From the NCBI GenBank assembly GCA_002914845.1, contig JXTC01000020.1, forward strand, positions 1,381,356 through 1,445,355: 64,000 nucleotides of DNA, in the 5' to 3' direction. Made by a program: the position numbers and the translations under genes. Shown here piece after piece: positions 46,101-58,216 of this stretch (the stretch's first letter is position 1; each line of letters starts with the position of its first letter). The DNA is from Trema orientale. Its lineage: Eukaryota; Streptophyta; Magnoliopsida; Rosales; Cannabaceae. The notes below the pieces were generated by a model. The model had not been told where the DNA came from. It did no database searches and was given only the letters and a program-made list of their open reading frames with translations.

Positions 46101-47742
46101 TGTAACTTTCGGATTTTTAAAGCTCATTTAATGCTCAGGACCTCGAAACTGAATTCTGACTTCAGGTTTGGACTTGGTGAGGTCGAAAGACGAATTTTGA
46201 TATAAAATATGATTATGTTTCAATGTTGCACGATAATCGAGACACGTTGCTCGTAAATAGTGTTGTTTTGCACGCCACGGGCCAGGTCCCGTATTGAAAT
46301 CCACTTTTGACAAATTATATGTCTAATCTAGCATTTTTGGGTACTCTGAATTTAGTGGTGATCTCCATTTCTCAATATGAGACTCTGTTATAAAAGTCAC
46401 TTTTTCAAGTGAGCTTACTGGGATTCCGAAACAACCGTTCGAGCACCCAAGTGACCAACGAGAATTTCTTCTAGTGTTGTTAGCTTGGTATAGCTACCAT
46501 ATTGAGATTGACATTTAATTATCTAGTTTTATACTTGTTTTGATTTATAATTAGATTATAATTAATTTATAAAAAATTGCGGTTTACGCAACGGTTTAAT
46601 AAATTATGAAAACACATTGGATTAAACTTTATTAGATTATGTGGATTTTATTACATATTTTTAAATTGTGATTATGAGGTAATATATCGGTGTGTTGCCA
46701 ATGTTACAGTACATCCTAGAATAATGCCAAGTAGTATTTTTTAAGTATTGTTTGATGAATATTTTGCACAGTTATTACATATCCTATTACATATTATACA
46801 TACTAGAGGATCACACACTTGAGTTCCATTATCGCATCATGTTAGTTTAAATCGCTGACGAGTTGCTACAACACTAAGTGAAAGACTTAGGTCCATGTGC
46901 AGGTTTTTGGCTGGCGCACCGCCGGGTAGTATCAGGATGCTGGGTACCTTTAGTAAGGAATATTACAGGGCCGCGATAGAAGGATGAGAGCTCATTAATT
47001 TACATTAGTTGATATATGATATGTATAATCATGTGTTTCTAGTTTTAGTTTTGAATATGTGAATATTCTGGATATAATTATTTTATAAACTTTGTTTATG
47101 AATGGATTTAGAAAAAGGTATTAACCATACAGGTTGATAAAAATTGCATACACTCGAAAAGGTAATTGAATTTCTACCGAGTATATGAATGCTCACCCCC
47201 TTACTTCTCCTATTTTTGGGTATTAGTCTATTTGAGATAGTCATCCCGTTGGTCAGACAAGTTGCGGAGCTTGCACTTACATTCCTACTTCTTTTCCTAG
47301 GTGGGTGTTTATACTATGTTAACTTTCTTTCTTTGTTCAATTATTTAGCCATTATTTGGCCCAGATTGATAAATTTACTAAGTGGATGTATGAGGCTAGT
47401 TTTGTTATTAATTTGCGAACTTAAAACTTCGTGTGATTTTATGTAAATTATTTTGGACGTTGGACTAAAGTCTTCAGTTGAACCCAATTTACCAAAATTT
47501 ATGATTTCTCAACAAGTATTCAAATGAGATAACAGGAAATTTTCTTGAACTATATGTGATATTTTTCTTAAGTAATTAAAAACTAATAAGAGTTTTTAGG
47601 GGTTATGAAATTTATAATGATTTGAGGACCAAAACGAGATTATCTAATACTTGATTTCTCCTGAGTTTTGTAAAATTAATATTTAATTATATCTTCTATT
47701 AAAATTACTATAAGTCACAATTTTGATTTTTCGGTCATGACA

Positions 47743-47747
47743 AGCAT
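47743..47747. repeat. 5-bp target duplication of solo LTR L1, right
   Basis: AGCAT, partner of 43939-43943. Confidence 0.8.
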
Positions 47748-48027
47748 GATATGGGGATTTAGAGAGATAAAGATTGCGAATAATTGAGCTCTCAGGCTAA
47801 TTTATTGAGTTGAGGCTACACTCTGTAAATTTATATTGAAGAGCTTAGTGTACAACGAAAGCCGTTACAACTAATACACTAGATTTATACAAGTGGAGCT
47901 TAAAGCTCGGACTCTAACAGAGTGCATTAACAAAACTCTTAACAATCTAACAAACACTTAACAGAGTTGACTAAAGTCAAAGCTTCTAGACACTTAGGCC
48001 GACGTGTCTTGTTATGTATTATCCCTA
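47748..48027 (-). mobile_element. 3' LTR of the minus-strand copia remnant (split by L1)
   Basis: It lies just beyond the RNase H end and the polypurine run (GGAGGAGGGG on the minus strand, about 48028-48037). On the minus strand it contains ACAAGACACGTCGGCC and a probable TATA region (TTGTATAAATC). Its distal end appears to continue on the far side of L1, left of 43939. Exact ends are uncertain. Confidence 0.5.
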
Positions 48028-50200
48028 CCCCTCCTCCAAAAAAAAAAAACGAGGTGGGGAAACTTCAACATTGAGTTTGCTCCTCATGTGAAGAAATTGA
48101 GCAACAGAGAGACCTTTTGTAAGGATATCTGTAATTTGATCTTGTGATAGAATATATCTGATTTCGAGCTGCTTCCTTAATACCATGTCCCAAGTAAAGT
48201 GTGTATCTATCTCAATATGCTTTATTCTAGCATAATTGACTGGATTAGCTGCCATTGAAGCCACTCCATGATTATCACTCCACACAACTAGACAGTATGG
48301 AAGTTGAACTCTAAGTTCAGCAAGTACTGATTGCAACCAGGTAATTTCTGCAGCAATATGAGCAAGAGCTATGTATTCTACTTCTATGCTAGATCGTGCC
48401 ATAATATGTTGCTTCTTCGAGCTCTATGATAACAAACAATTGCCAAGAAACACACAATATGCTCATGTTAATCGTATGTTATTAGGTCAACTAGCCCAAT
48501 CTGTATTAGCAAAGTCCACTAATCGAAGTTAAGAACTTGGTTTGAAGCTAAGACCATGAGTGATCGTACCCTTGAGGTATCTTAGAACTCTCTTACAAGT
48601 TTCCCAATGAGTGGTCAATGGATTAAGAAGAAACTGACTAAGCTTGCTCACTGTGTAAGAAATGTCTGGTCGTGTCACTATTAGATATTATAAGGCTCCT
48701 ATTGTACTTCGATAAAGAGAAGGATTCATCATTGGCTCACCATCTGATTTAGACAGTGTTCTACCAGGGGTAGCTTGGTTAAAATTAGGTTTGGCATTCT
48801 CCATGTTAACTTTCTTTAAAAGTCAGTAATATATTTTAATTGAGACAAATAAATCCGAGTAAAATCTCTAAATGATTCTATTCTAAGAAAGTAATGAAGA
48901 GAAACCAATTCTTTAAGTGCAAACATGTGACTGAGATCTTTGATAAACTTTCCAATTAGGATAGAATCATTCCTAGTAACTAAAACATCGACATATACAA
49001 GGAATAAGATAAGAGTTGTACCAAAATTGTAAATGGACAAAAAGACATTTGACGTAGAATTCTAAAAACCCCATTTTAGCAAGGCTTCTCTTAGTCAATC
49101 AAACTAAGTCCTGGGTGTTTGTTTAAGCCCATAGAGTGCCTTTTTAAGAAGTTGAACATGATCTAGATTAGCAGAATCAACGAACCCTTCAGGTTGAGTC
49201 ATATAGACTCCTTCTTGTAATACACCTTAACAACGCATTATTGACATCTAACTGCTTGATATCCTATTATATGTTTATGGCAAGAGTGAGGACAATTCTG
49301 ATAGTGGGTGGTTTAATCACTGGACTGAAAGTCTCAGTGAAGTCAACTCCCAGAGTCTGATGAAACCCTTTAGCAATGAGTTGGGCTTTGTACTACTGAA
49401 GTAAGCCATGAGCATTAAACTTTGCTTTGAAGACCCATTTGTTCCCAACTATATTATATTGAGTTGATGGGGGAACTAATTCCCATGTCTAATTCCTCAT
49501 AAGCGCTCTATATTCCTCTTCCATAGCTGCCTTCCAAAAGAGAACGGTAAGAGCTTGAGAGACATTACTTAGCTTAACAGGGCCAGATTGAACAAACAAA
49601 GGATGTCGTTAAGTATTAAGCCCTTTAGGCTTATAGATCCCATCCTTGGACCTAGTAATCATTGAGTGATTGTTGATGTTTGAGGTAGGAGCAACTGCTT
49701 GAGGAATAGAATCAAAAGTAACTGTTGGAGTGATAGGGTGCCCACGAGTATTTACTGAGTCTTGGGAAGAATTTACTGAGGCTGGGAAACGGGTCATGAG
49801 AGCACCAGATGTAGTATCAACAAAGATTGTAGGAGTAGAATTTTGATCTGAAATTAGACAAACAATGTCGCCTATAGAAAAATCTGTAGTATTAGATGTT
49901 GATGATATGGGATGCGAAGTAGCTGTAATACTAGGAGCATGAATAGCATCTTGAGATAAAATTAGTTTTAATTTATCACCAAACAACTCCTTATAAGGGA
50001 ATTTCCTTTCATTAAAAATCACATGTCCACTAATATAGACTCTACCTGAGGAATACGAACACTTATAGCCTTTGTGTTTATCACTATATCCCAAAAAGAA
50101 GCATTTTGATCTTTTAAATTGGAGCTTATGTGCATTATAAGCCCTAAAACAAGCATATGCTTTCTTTCTGCTCTGTCGTTCTACTCATAGATATGTAGAC
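48025..50200 (-). pseudogene. Ty1/copia (Ale-like) pol remnant
   Basis: Read from right to left on the minus strand. The end of integrase and the linker run 50200-49609 (KCFFLGYSDKHKGYKC, GRVYISGHVIFNERKFPYKE). A broken RT follows, with FLVYVDVLVTRNDS near 49000 where the catalytic YVDD has become YVDV, and ALKELVSLHYFLRIE. RNase H lies at 48402-48025 (ARSSIEVEYIALAHIAAE, KHIEIDTHF, ILTKGLSVAQF). Stops and frameshifts separate the blocks. GAG and most of integrase are lost; the right end abuts a MITE fragment. The motifs fit the Ale/Retrofit group. Confidence 0.85.
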
Positions 50201-50269
50201 ATGGATGTTGAACTTTAACACGAAGACTGGCAAGACGTACGTGATGAATTTTATCACTATATCTCAAAA

Positions 50270-50348
50270 AACATGCGTGATGAATTTTAATTGGGCAAAA
50301 CTATACCTATGGATAGGTAAAAAAAATATATCTACTGGATTGGTACCC
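50270..50348 (-). mobile_element. (TA)n MITE fragment, copy e
   Basis: Only the terminal part is present: TAGGTAAAAAAAATATATCT, then ACTGGATTGGTACCC and (TA)n. The rest is missing, replaced by the copia remnant. Confidence 0.6.
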
Positions 50349-50811
50349 TATATATATATATATAAGAAATGCTAGCTATATTATCTTAATTTCACTACTT
50401 GACACGTGAATTTTACTATAATTTATTACTTTGTTGGATTATTAAAATGTTAAACTAGATGGTATAATCCACATGTCAAGTAATGAGATGGTAGAGTATA
50501 AAAGAGAATGCATTTAGTACTCATCATATATATATATATACATAATATGTATGATGGTCTATATTGATCAAAGTCAGTTGAAAATGGTGGTAAATCCTTC
50601 CTTATACAAGGGTTTAAACATACTAAACTGTTTTCCATATATTTGGACATGAAATGATTTAGCTATTGATGATTAATTTCTTAGAATAAAATTAAGAAAT
50701 GACATTTTAGGTTAGTTATACATATATATTTGAATTAGAAAATTGACTCAATTATTACATCATATGGTACCGAATAATTGGTGTCTAATATATATATATA
50801 TATATATATAT
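50349..50811. other. AT-rich spacer between MITE fragments
   Basis: Short (TA)n runs and no gene recognised. Confidence 0.5.
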
Positions 50812-50885
50812 AGAGACCGATTCGGTATGTATTTTTTTTAAACCTATCTATAAGTATTATATTACCCAATTAACACATCTTACAT
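50812..50885 (+). mobile_element. (TA)n MITE fragment, copy f
   Basis: It begins GAGACCGATTCGGTATG followed by the T-run and ACCTATCTATAAGTAT, and then breaks off just before a (TA)n run and copy g. It is a left-end fragment in forward orientation. Confidence 0.55.
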
Positions 50886-50900
50886 AATATATATATATAT

Positions 50901-51141
50901 GGTTGCCAATCCAATAGATATTTTTTTTAACCTATGTATCGGTATATTTTTTTTAAGTCGTTAAATCATCATCTAACAGTAATACAATGGCTATAATGAT
51001 GTGTATGAAAAGACATACATCATTAATGCTATTTCTCTTTCTTACTTTTACTATAAAAAGATATGCATGATAAATTTTAATTGGCCAAAATGATACCTAT
51101 GTATAGGTTAAAAAAAAACAATACCTACTGGATTGGTGCCC
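50901..51141 (-). mobile_element. (TA)n-inserted MITE, copy g (reverse)
   Basis: 241 bp. It begins GGTTGCCAATCCAATAGATA and ends ACCTACTGGATTGGTGCCC, with the reverse core word AAAGACATACATCATTAAT. TA repeats lie on both sides. Confidence 0.8.
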
Positions 51142-51156
51142 TATATATATATATAT

Positions 51157-51379
51157 GGGGACCAATCTATATAATTTTTTTAACTTATCTATAGGTATTG
51201 TTTTATCTAATTAAAACATTTTCATATCTTTTCGTGGTAAAAGAGAGAGAGAGAAGAAGAGAGAGCATTAACTAGAGTGTATTTAATACTTATTTTATCC
51301 AACTACTTAGATCATTATCGATAACAACTAAAAAAAATACACATAGATAGGTAAAAAAAATACCTATCGGATTGGGACC
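51157..51379 (+). mobile_element. (TA)n-inserted MITE, copy h (diverged, forward)
   Basis: 223 bp. It begins GGGGACCAATCTATATAAT and ends ACCTATCGGATTGGGACC. The interior differs from other copies: it has a GA run and lacks the CATTAATGATG core. It may be a subfamily. Confidence 0.6.
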
Positions 51380-51411
51380 TTGTATATAAATATAAATATT
51401 TACAGTTTACT

Positions 51412-51416
51412 TTGCT
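51412..51416. repeat. 5-bp target duplication of solo LTR L2, left
   Basis: TTGCT; the right partner is TTGCC at 56554-56558 (four of five match). Confidence 0.5.
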
Positions 51417-52666
51417 TGTAAAAACATTGATTTTAATTAAAGTTATTTTGGTTATTTCATTAGATTAATGGATTAAAGTGAAATGAAATTTGAACTAGGG
51501 GTTAAAATGCAAAGTTAGAAGTCTTTTTTTCCCTATTTCAGATTTTCCAAGTGGCACATTTTCCTTAAATTTAATTAAATCCCTAAATTTCTTCCTCTTT
51601 CTCTCTATCTCTCACGTTCTCCCTCTCTTTTACATGTCAAACTCGATTTCTCCTCCAATCGTCGGCCATCAGTGTCGACCCAAGCCCGAACTCTGGCCAA
51701 AGCAGCTCCCTCACGACTGGACGAAGCAACACCGCCCTCCTCGTGTCGATTTCGCGCAACTCATTGACAGAATTCTGTGCGCAAATCTGCGGCTCTTCGT
51801 GGCCTATTTCGTCGTTTTGCCCCCATTCAACGTCGAGCACCACCATAGCCTATGAACCCAAGCCTCCCTCGACCTGGGTTGACCCTTCACCGTGTCTAAT
51901 TTTCGGCGAATCAGCTTCATTGAGTGTTTGACCACTTTTGGCCCTTTTTATAACAAAATAGTGGCATTTATATAATTATTTTTGTGAACTTCAAGTGGTG
52001 ATGGTGGAACCTTGTGAGATGATTGCATGGTTTAAGACATGATGATAATTTGTTGTTTTGTGTGAAATGGACAATTGGATTGTGAGAAAATCATATTTGA
52101 AAAATGTGGAATTTATGAAATTATTTCAGAAAGATTTTTGCAACTTTTTGGAATTAGTTGCTAATAAGGCCCAAATTTAGGCTCAAGACTTCTAAACTGA
52201 ATTTGGACTTCGAATTTGGACTAAGTAAGGTTGAAAGACAAGTTTTGATATATAGCATCGATATGTTTTAAAGTAGCACGAAATCTAAGACGCAAGGCTC
52301 GGAGTTTTGCTTCGTTTTGCGTGCCACGGGCTGGGTTTTGGCCAGGACCCAAATTGATCGAGCTATATATCTAACCTAGCTATTTTGGACACTAGAAATT
52401 CAGTTGTGACGTCCGTTTCTCAATTTAAGACTTCTTTGGAAAACTCACCCCTCAAAGTGAACTTACTGGATTCCTAAAACGACCTCTCGAGTACCTAAGT
52501 AACCAACAGAAAATTCTACGATTGCTGATAGCTTGGCGTAGCTATCAAGGCGAGGTAGAGGTTGAATGAGCATGTTTTATATATTTTTTTCAAATGTGCA
52601 ATATGACCTATTTATGAAAATTGTCGATTTTTATGAATTCAATTGATTTGATTAGATATTTGATGA

Positions 52667-52671
52667 ATATA
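52667..52671. repeat. 5-bp target duplication of solo LTR L3, left
   Basis: ATATA, repeated at 54848-54852. Confidence 0.6.
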
Positions 52672-54847
52672 TATAAAAACCCGGATTTTAAAAGGGTAAA
52701 TTAGGAATTTCACCAATTTTGGGATTAAATAAGAGAGTGGTTTATTCGCAAAATTTCTTTGAAAATAGGGACTGAACTTCAATTATTGAGGACTAGATTG
52801 AAAGGAATTTGAAAAATTAGGGACTATTGTGCAATTTTTAAAAAATTGCATACCCCATAAAATAGGTCACGTGGCCTCCTCTTTTCTCTCCCTTTTATCT
52901 CTCTTCCTCACTTGACATCTCTCTGCTCTATCTCACTCTCGCTCACGACCGAAGGATCGAGGCCAGCCGAAGCTTGCCACCGGCCGCCGTCGAGCCTGGT
53001 CAATGACTGGCGAAGCCTCTCTGCGCCGCCACGAACTCGCCGCCAGAGAGCCACAATCGCTAGGAATGCCGATTTCAAGCTTCGAGTGTTTTGATTTTTT
53101 GGCGTCGTTTTGGACCCTTTTAACGCGTGTTCTTGGGCTGGTTGTATTTGTATCATCGAGAGGAATCTCCAGGTATCTATCTCGTGACTCCATTTTTCCA
53201 GGTTTGAAAGTTGCCATTTTTGAGTTATTTGAACTTGAGTTAGACTTTTTTATCGGACCGTTAAATTGTGTTTTTGATGTCATTTTTGGAATGTACTCAA
53301 GAAATGGAGAAGATTGATATATATATATTAACTATGTTTAGTGACCAGCACGAAAAAATGAAATTGGACGGCTAAGATTTACCTCGTTTTGCATGCTACC
53401 GATCCAGTTTCGGCCTTGACCCGAATTGGATGAATTATATGTCTAATCTAGCTATTTTTGGTGCTAGGAATTCAGTGAAGAGGTCTGTTTGTGGATTTGA
53501 AGTTCCGTTGAGAAGTTAGTTTTTCACAAGAGAGCGATCGAGGGCTTGGAATTAGTTCCCGACCCGCCGAACGATCGTCCAACGATACTTTGAAGTTCCA
53601 ATAGCTTGGCATCGCTATTCTAGTGAGGTAGGGATTCGGTTACCTCTGTTTTATATCATTTTTAAATAAAACTTACATTCTACAATATATGATGACAAAT
53701 GTGATTTTAGAACTATTTGAATAACTATGATGAAATTTGACTATATGGTATATATTGTCTTGCTCTGAGACTTTTCTGAGTCTAGGTTTTTTTTGGGTAT
53801 ATCACAACTAAGGTCGTTATGCTGCTCATTTTTCTATAAAACTTAGTATACTTATTTTATTGAAAAACCAGAGCATGATTATTTTCACACTTCATTTCTA
53901 TATTATACTGTTATAGGATCATACATGAGCACTGTGTTAGTATCGTGGGTTTACAGTATGGTGCTGTGTACCCCGCCGTCGGTGTAAAGTCCGTAAACCT
54001 GTGCGGGATTTAATTTCTCTGACTACCTCCCCATTTGGCAGGCGTAGGCAATAGGATTTCCCCTCTAGGTTTGGTAGGTGACACATGGGTGTCCCTTCTG
54101 GGTATGGGCTTAGGTGTTAGGTAGGCTGTTAGGTACACTTAGTACCATTATCCCGGGTTTCCATTGATGAGAGGATAAGAGCTCATGGGTATGGGTTGAT
54201 TTGTGTCATGTGCTTATGAATTGAATGGTTTTGATTAATACTATTATATATATACATATGGATTTCTGATATTTGACTATTATATATGTATCTTTTGAAT
54301 TTAAACTAACTATGCAGGAACTTTCCATCACTAAAATATTTTTAATCGAGATAACTACTTTTCTACTGGGTATTTTGTACTCACCCCCTACTTTCCTTCC
54401 TCTGGTGGTGTTCAGTGCGACTTTGGTGATCAAGAGGATTAAGAGACTATCTTGACTATAGTTTGTTGTCTTGGTAATGCTAAAAGCTTGATGTTGTTGT
54501 GATGTTTGGATTGTTTGGATTTTCATTTAGCATTGAACCAAGATTACTACTTTCTATTAAGTCTGTGAACTTTATGTATGCCATTTTGGTATTTGATATT
54601 TGTTGTGGGTGATGATGATGTTTGGACTTAAATTTTATTTATGTTTTTTTTTTATTATTATTCGGTCTATGTTTAATGGTGTATACGAACTGTGGGAGAG
54701 GTTCACAGGATGAAATTTTAAATATTTTATTTAAATAGACTCTTTTATAAAATTAAAACTTTTAATATCTTTTAAAAATAAATCAAGGAATTTCCTATCT
54801 TAGTGAAATTTCCTTTCTGCCACTGGCCTAGGTTTTGGGTTGTAACA
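52672..54847 (+). mobile_element. Solo LTR L3, Ty3/gypsy type, nested in L2
   Basis: A 2176-bp LTR. It begins TATAAAAACCCGG (the expected TG has become TA) and ends GGTTGTAACA. ATATA lies on both sides, and L2 sequence resumes after it. Family blocks include TATATGTCTAATCTAGCTAT near 53430, AGCTTGGCATCGCTATT near 53600 and TACTCACCCCCTACTTTCC near 54380. A CT-rich then GC-rich patch at 52880-53110 gives overlapping ORFs on both strands (up to 116 codons) with no family similarity. Confidence 0.75.
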
Positions 54848-54852
54848 ATATA
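54848..54852. repeat. 5-bp target duplication of solo LTR L3, right
   Basis: ATATA, partner of 52667-52671. Confidence 0.6.
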
Positions 54853-55180
54853 CGAACTATTGAGGCCTATTTAATTGTTCTGGGACTGGATTTTATAGTT
54901 TTTATGCAAGTTTCAAAATTGTGGTTTTGGAAAAATACAGCCATTATGTTGCCCAATTTTCAATAAATCCCAGAATAATACCAAATGAGTTTTAAAGCAT
55001 GATTTTTTTGATATATTTGATGTATGGTTCTTACACACTATATGACATGTGCTACCTACCATAGGATCACACACTTGAGTTCCATTTTTGCATCATGGTA
55101 TTTTAGATTGCTGACGAGTTGATGCAGCGCTAGGTGAGAGACCTAGGCCCCTACGCAAGTTTTACTGACACACCTCTGGG

Positions 55181-55851
55181 TAGAGGTGTCAAAACGGCGG
55201 CCGGCCCGCCCAAAGCGGGCTTGGAGGAAGAACGGGCCGGTCCATCTAAGAAAGCGGGCCGGACCGGGCCCGGCCTGAAATTTTGAAATGTAACCCAACC
55301 CGGCCTGTAGGCCCTTCGGGCTCCCCGGAACGGGCCGGCCCGTGCCGGCCTGTTCTTGGCCCAATTTTAAAAATTTTATAAAAAATCCAAAAAAAAATGA
55401 GATTATTATTTGTATAATTAGTTTAAAATATTAAAATAAAATTTATAAAAAAATAAATAATATGTTATATTTTTTTCCTATTGATAAAAGTTTAAAAATA
55501 ATTAAATAAGCTAAAAGTATATAAGTAGAATAGTTGATAAAAAAAAATTTTGAGTATTGAAAAATTATTTAGAATTAGATTGAAATTTGAAAGATTAGAT
55601 TAAAATTTGAAAGTGTGAAAAAAAAAGAGTGAGGAAATGTATATTTATAAGTATTAGAAAAAATTTGTGCTTAAATTTATTTTTAAAAAATTTTAAAAAT
55701 AAAAAAATTATTTTTTACGAGCGGGCCGGGCGGGCTTGATTGGCGGGCCGGGCCGGGCCGGCCCGGTGGGCCTAAACATATAGCTCAAACCGACCCTAAC
55801 CTAAGGCCGGGCCAGGCCGGCCCATTTGGTCCGGCCTATTTTGACACCTTA
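55181..55851. mobile_element. hAT-type non-autonomous element with GGCCGG-rich ends, nested in L2
   Basis: It begins TAGAGGTGTCAAAACGG; the inward right end is TAAGGTGTCAAAATAGG. The flanks CCTCTGGG and CCTTCGGG match at six of eight positions. Both ends are packed with GGCCGG/GGGCCGG words and the centre is AT-rich. 671 bp, no transposase. Confidence 0.65.
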
Positions 55852-56578
55852 CCTTCGGGTAGTGACAGGATGCTGGATACCTCTAATAAAAGGGTATTAC
55901 AGGGCCCTGATGGGAGGATGAGAGCTCATTCATATACTTGGTTGATTTATGATATGTACAATTATGTGGCTTTAGTTTTGGTTCTGAATATGTGACTACT
56001 CTTGATCTCGAATATTTTGTAAACTTGGTTTATAAATGGATTTGGAAAGGCATTAATTATGCAAGTTCGAAATGTTGCATTTATTCCAAAGAGGTAATTG
56101 AATTTCTACTGATCGTGTGAATGCTCACCCTCTATCTTTTCCCTTCTCAGGTGGTGTGCAATGTGACTTAAGCAACTCTGGAGTGGAGTGATTAGGAAAG
56201 GAAAGTTGTTCTAGTTTAGTAGTTAGTAACTACTTAGTAATATTTATGTTAGATTTGTAACAACACTTTCAGGCTCATATCATGGATTTAGTCTGTACTA
56301 CTTATTATGCCTACTTGTGATGATGATGATGATGCATGAATATGTTTTATGAATATTATTAATAATATATGTCTAGTGGAGATCACAAAACTATAATTTG
56401 GATTATTTTCATAAACTTTTATAAAAATGTCATTTTGAAACTAGTTATCGTTTTTCTGAAAAATTAAAGTTTCTATATTTTTCTAAAACAACTTATGAAT
56501 TTCTATTTGTGAAATTGCACTTCCGCTATTAGCCCGAGTTTTGGGTCATAACATTGCCGAACTACTGGAGATAATAAT

Positions 56579-56940
56579 ATATCAATTTCGATATTGTACT
56601 ATCATTACATTGATGTTTCAGTTGAATATAAGCTGAAGATTCTCAAGACTTTCGTTAAAGAAAATCCCACTTTACTGCTAGCTAGAAAAATTTGAGGACG
56701 CGTAAATGAAAACTAATGATCCAAGTAATTAGACTTCCTCTTAAATTGCATATTATATATATATATATATATCAGTTTCAATATTGTATGGTATACTAGA
56801 CTGATTATGACATTGATGTTTCAGTTCAATTAAACAGAAGATTCTTATGACTTCTTGTAAAGAAAGGCGCCCCACTATGCTGCTACAGAAGAATTTGAGG
56901 TGCGTGCGCGTAAAATGTTTACTTATAATTATATAAAAGG
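56579..56940 (+). repeat. 190-bp tandem duplication upstream of the WRKY gene
   Basis: Two copies with a period of 190 bp: ATCAATTTCGATATTGTA at 56581 and ATCAGTTTCAATATTGTA at 56771. Both continue with ACATTGATGTTTCAGTT, GAAGATTCT, then GAATTTGAGG or AAATTTGAGG followed by GCGT. Divergence and small indels show that it is not recent. Confidence 0.7.
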
Positions 56941-58216
56941 AGAGTAACCTTCCTCATACGACTCTCTTTTCTCAATTCATTGTTAAACAACGTAATGACC
57001 GAAAGTGCTTCCTCATTTTCCTCATAAATTTTCACTCTTAATTTCTTGTCTCCTGTTCCTTTTGGTCATCACGTTGTCATGCCAAGAAAATTCTAGTTGA
57101 TGATCAAGTAGAGTAATTTATATAACAAAGAAAAAAAGAATTTTACTTTGGCTTTTAGCTAGATTTCATTATTACTACATGTCTACAATTGTTTCAAGTA
57201 AAACATATTTGAATATTTTTTATATATAAAAGAAAAGGATAGGGAACCAACCAAGTTTGAACAACTACTCAAAAGCTAGTGAGAGGGGACAAGGCTTTGT
57301 CCAATCAAATTAAAGGGCGGCTGAAAGCAGATGGTGACTCGGATACGTGACAAATAAAGTCTGAGCTTGGTTGAAATTTTTGAAGCTTTTGTTTTCAAAA
57401 CCGTGTGCAGAGAGAGTAAATTATCTCGGTGTTTTGGAGTCAATGTTTGACGAAGAAATTCGTCATAAAGGAAGGTGATTGGATATATGAATTACGTCTA
57501 GAAAATTTTATATATGAAAAACATGGAAATCCTACAAATATTTCTACCAACACAACTGGGACAGAATATATCAAACTTATCTATATCTGTTAGAAATTGA
57601 ATTAATAACGCTTATTCTAAGCTGGATCCACCCATTAAAGGATAACATAAACTTAATTATAAAATATGCTAAAACTATCTTTACTTTTTTTTGGGTATTT
57701 AATTTAAATAATAAAATCATACGACTTAAAATTAAGGCGATAGTTGATGACTAGAATAAAAATAACCATATACGAATAAATATTAAATTATGATGTTTTA
57801 GAGTACATGTCAGCTAATCATTTATGTGATAGTGTGATGCCACAAATTCAATTCAATTTATGAAAATTCAGGAAAAAAATTAAAATAAAAAAAATTGTCA
57901 AAATGTTAAAACTAATTTTAATTTAACTAATTTTTGTCTCCAAGAAGTAGGCTTCGATTCTACCGACATAGGAGGTTTCGTATCAAGTTACAAAAAATAG
58001 AAAAAAAAATATAAAATAACAATAATGACTTTTGTATATAAGCTAATTAGCTATCTAGGTAAGCTTAATGAGAGTGACGATGTCAAGATGATGTCGTACG
58101 GTAGTGCTGAACGACTTTTCGACCGCTATTTCGTGCAACTTTCCTCCCGTCCTAACGTTTAACTTTATCTTCATCTCTTTTATTATAATATCTATCCCTT
58201 CCTTCATATGTTCCCT
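56941..58216. promoter_or_regulatory. WRKY upstream region
   Basis: AT-rich with no gene. It contains a close pair of W-box-type sites at 57438-57443 (AGTCAA, TTGACT on the minus strand) and 57447-57452 (TTGACG). Group IIa WRKY genes are known to be controlled by WRKY proteins through such sites; binding here is inference. Confidence 0.3.

Larger units (their letters stand above)
43944..47742 (+). mobile_element. Solo LTR L1, Ty3/gypsy type
   Basis: It begins TGTAAAAACCTG and ends GGTCATGACA, with 5-bp duplications AGCAT on both sides and no internal domain. A MULE-like element (44628-46091) is nested inside; without it and its duplication the LTR is about 2.33 kb. Shared family blocks include TCTAATCTAGC, GTTTTGCACGCCACGGGCC, AGCTTGGTATAGCTACC, GGATCACACACTTGAGTTCC and GAATGCTCACCCCC. 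Long LTRs with such a 3' end suggest the Tekay/Del chromovirus lineage, but no pol is present to prove it. Confidence 0.75.
51417..56553 (+). mobile_element. Solo LTR L2, Ty3/gypsy type, split by L3 and a hAT-type element
   Basis: It begins TGTAAAAACATTG and ends GGGTCATAACA. Its two pieces are 51417-52671 and 54848-56553; a hAT-type element (55181-55851) is nested in the second piece. Subtracting the insertions and their duplications leaves about 2.28 kb, close to L1 and L3. It shares the L1 blocks (TATATCTAACCTAGCTATTT, AGCTTGGCGTAGCTATC, GGATCACACACTTGAGTTCC, GAATGCTCACCC). Near 51590-51850 a CT-rich then GC-rich patch yields chance ORFs in several frames. Confidence 0.75.

Noticed and set aside
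52908..53317. ORFs of 104 and 116 codons in solo LTR L3
   Set aside because: Same GC-rich LTR patch; overlapping frames on both strands and no recognisable domain.
54206..54526. 106-codon minus-strand ORF
   Set aside because: It lies entirely within solo LTR L3 and shows no domain.
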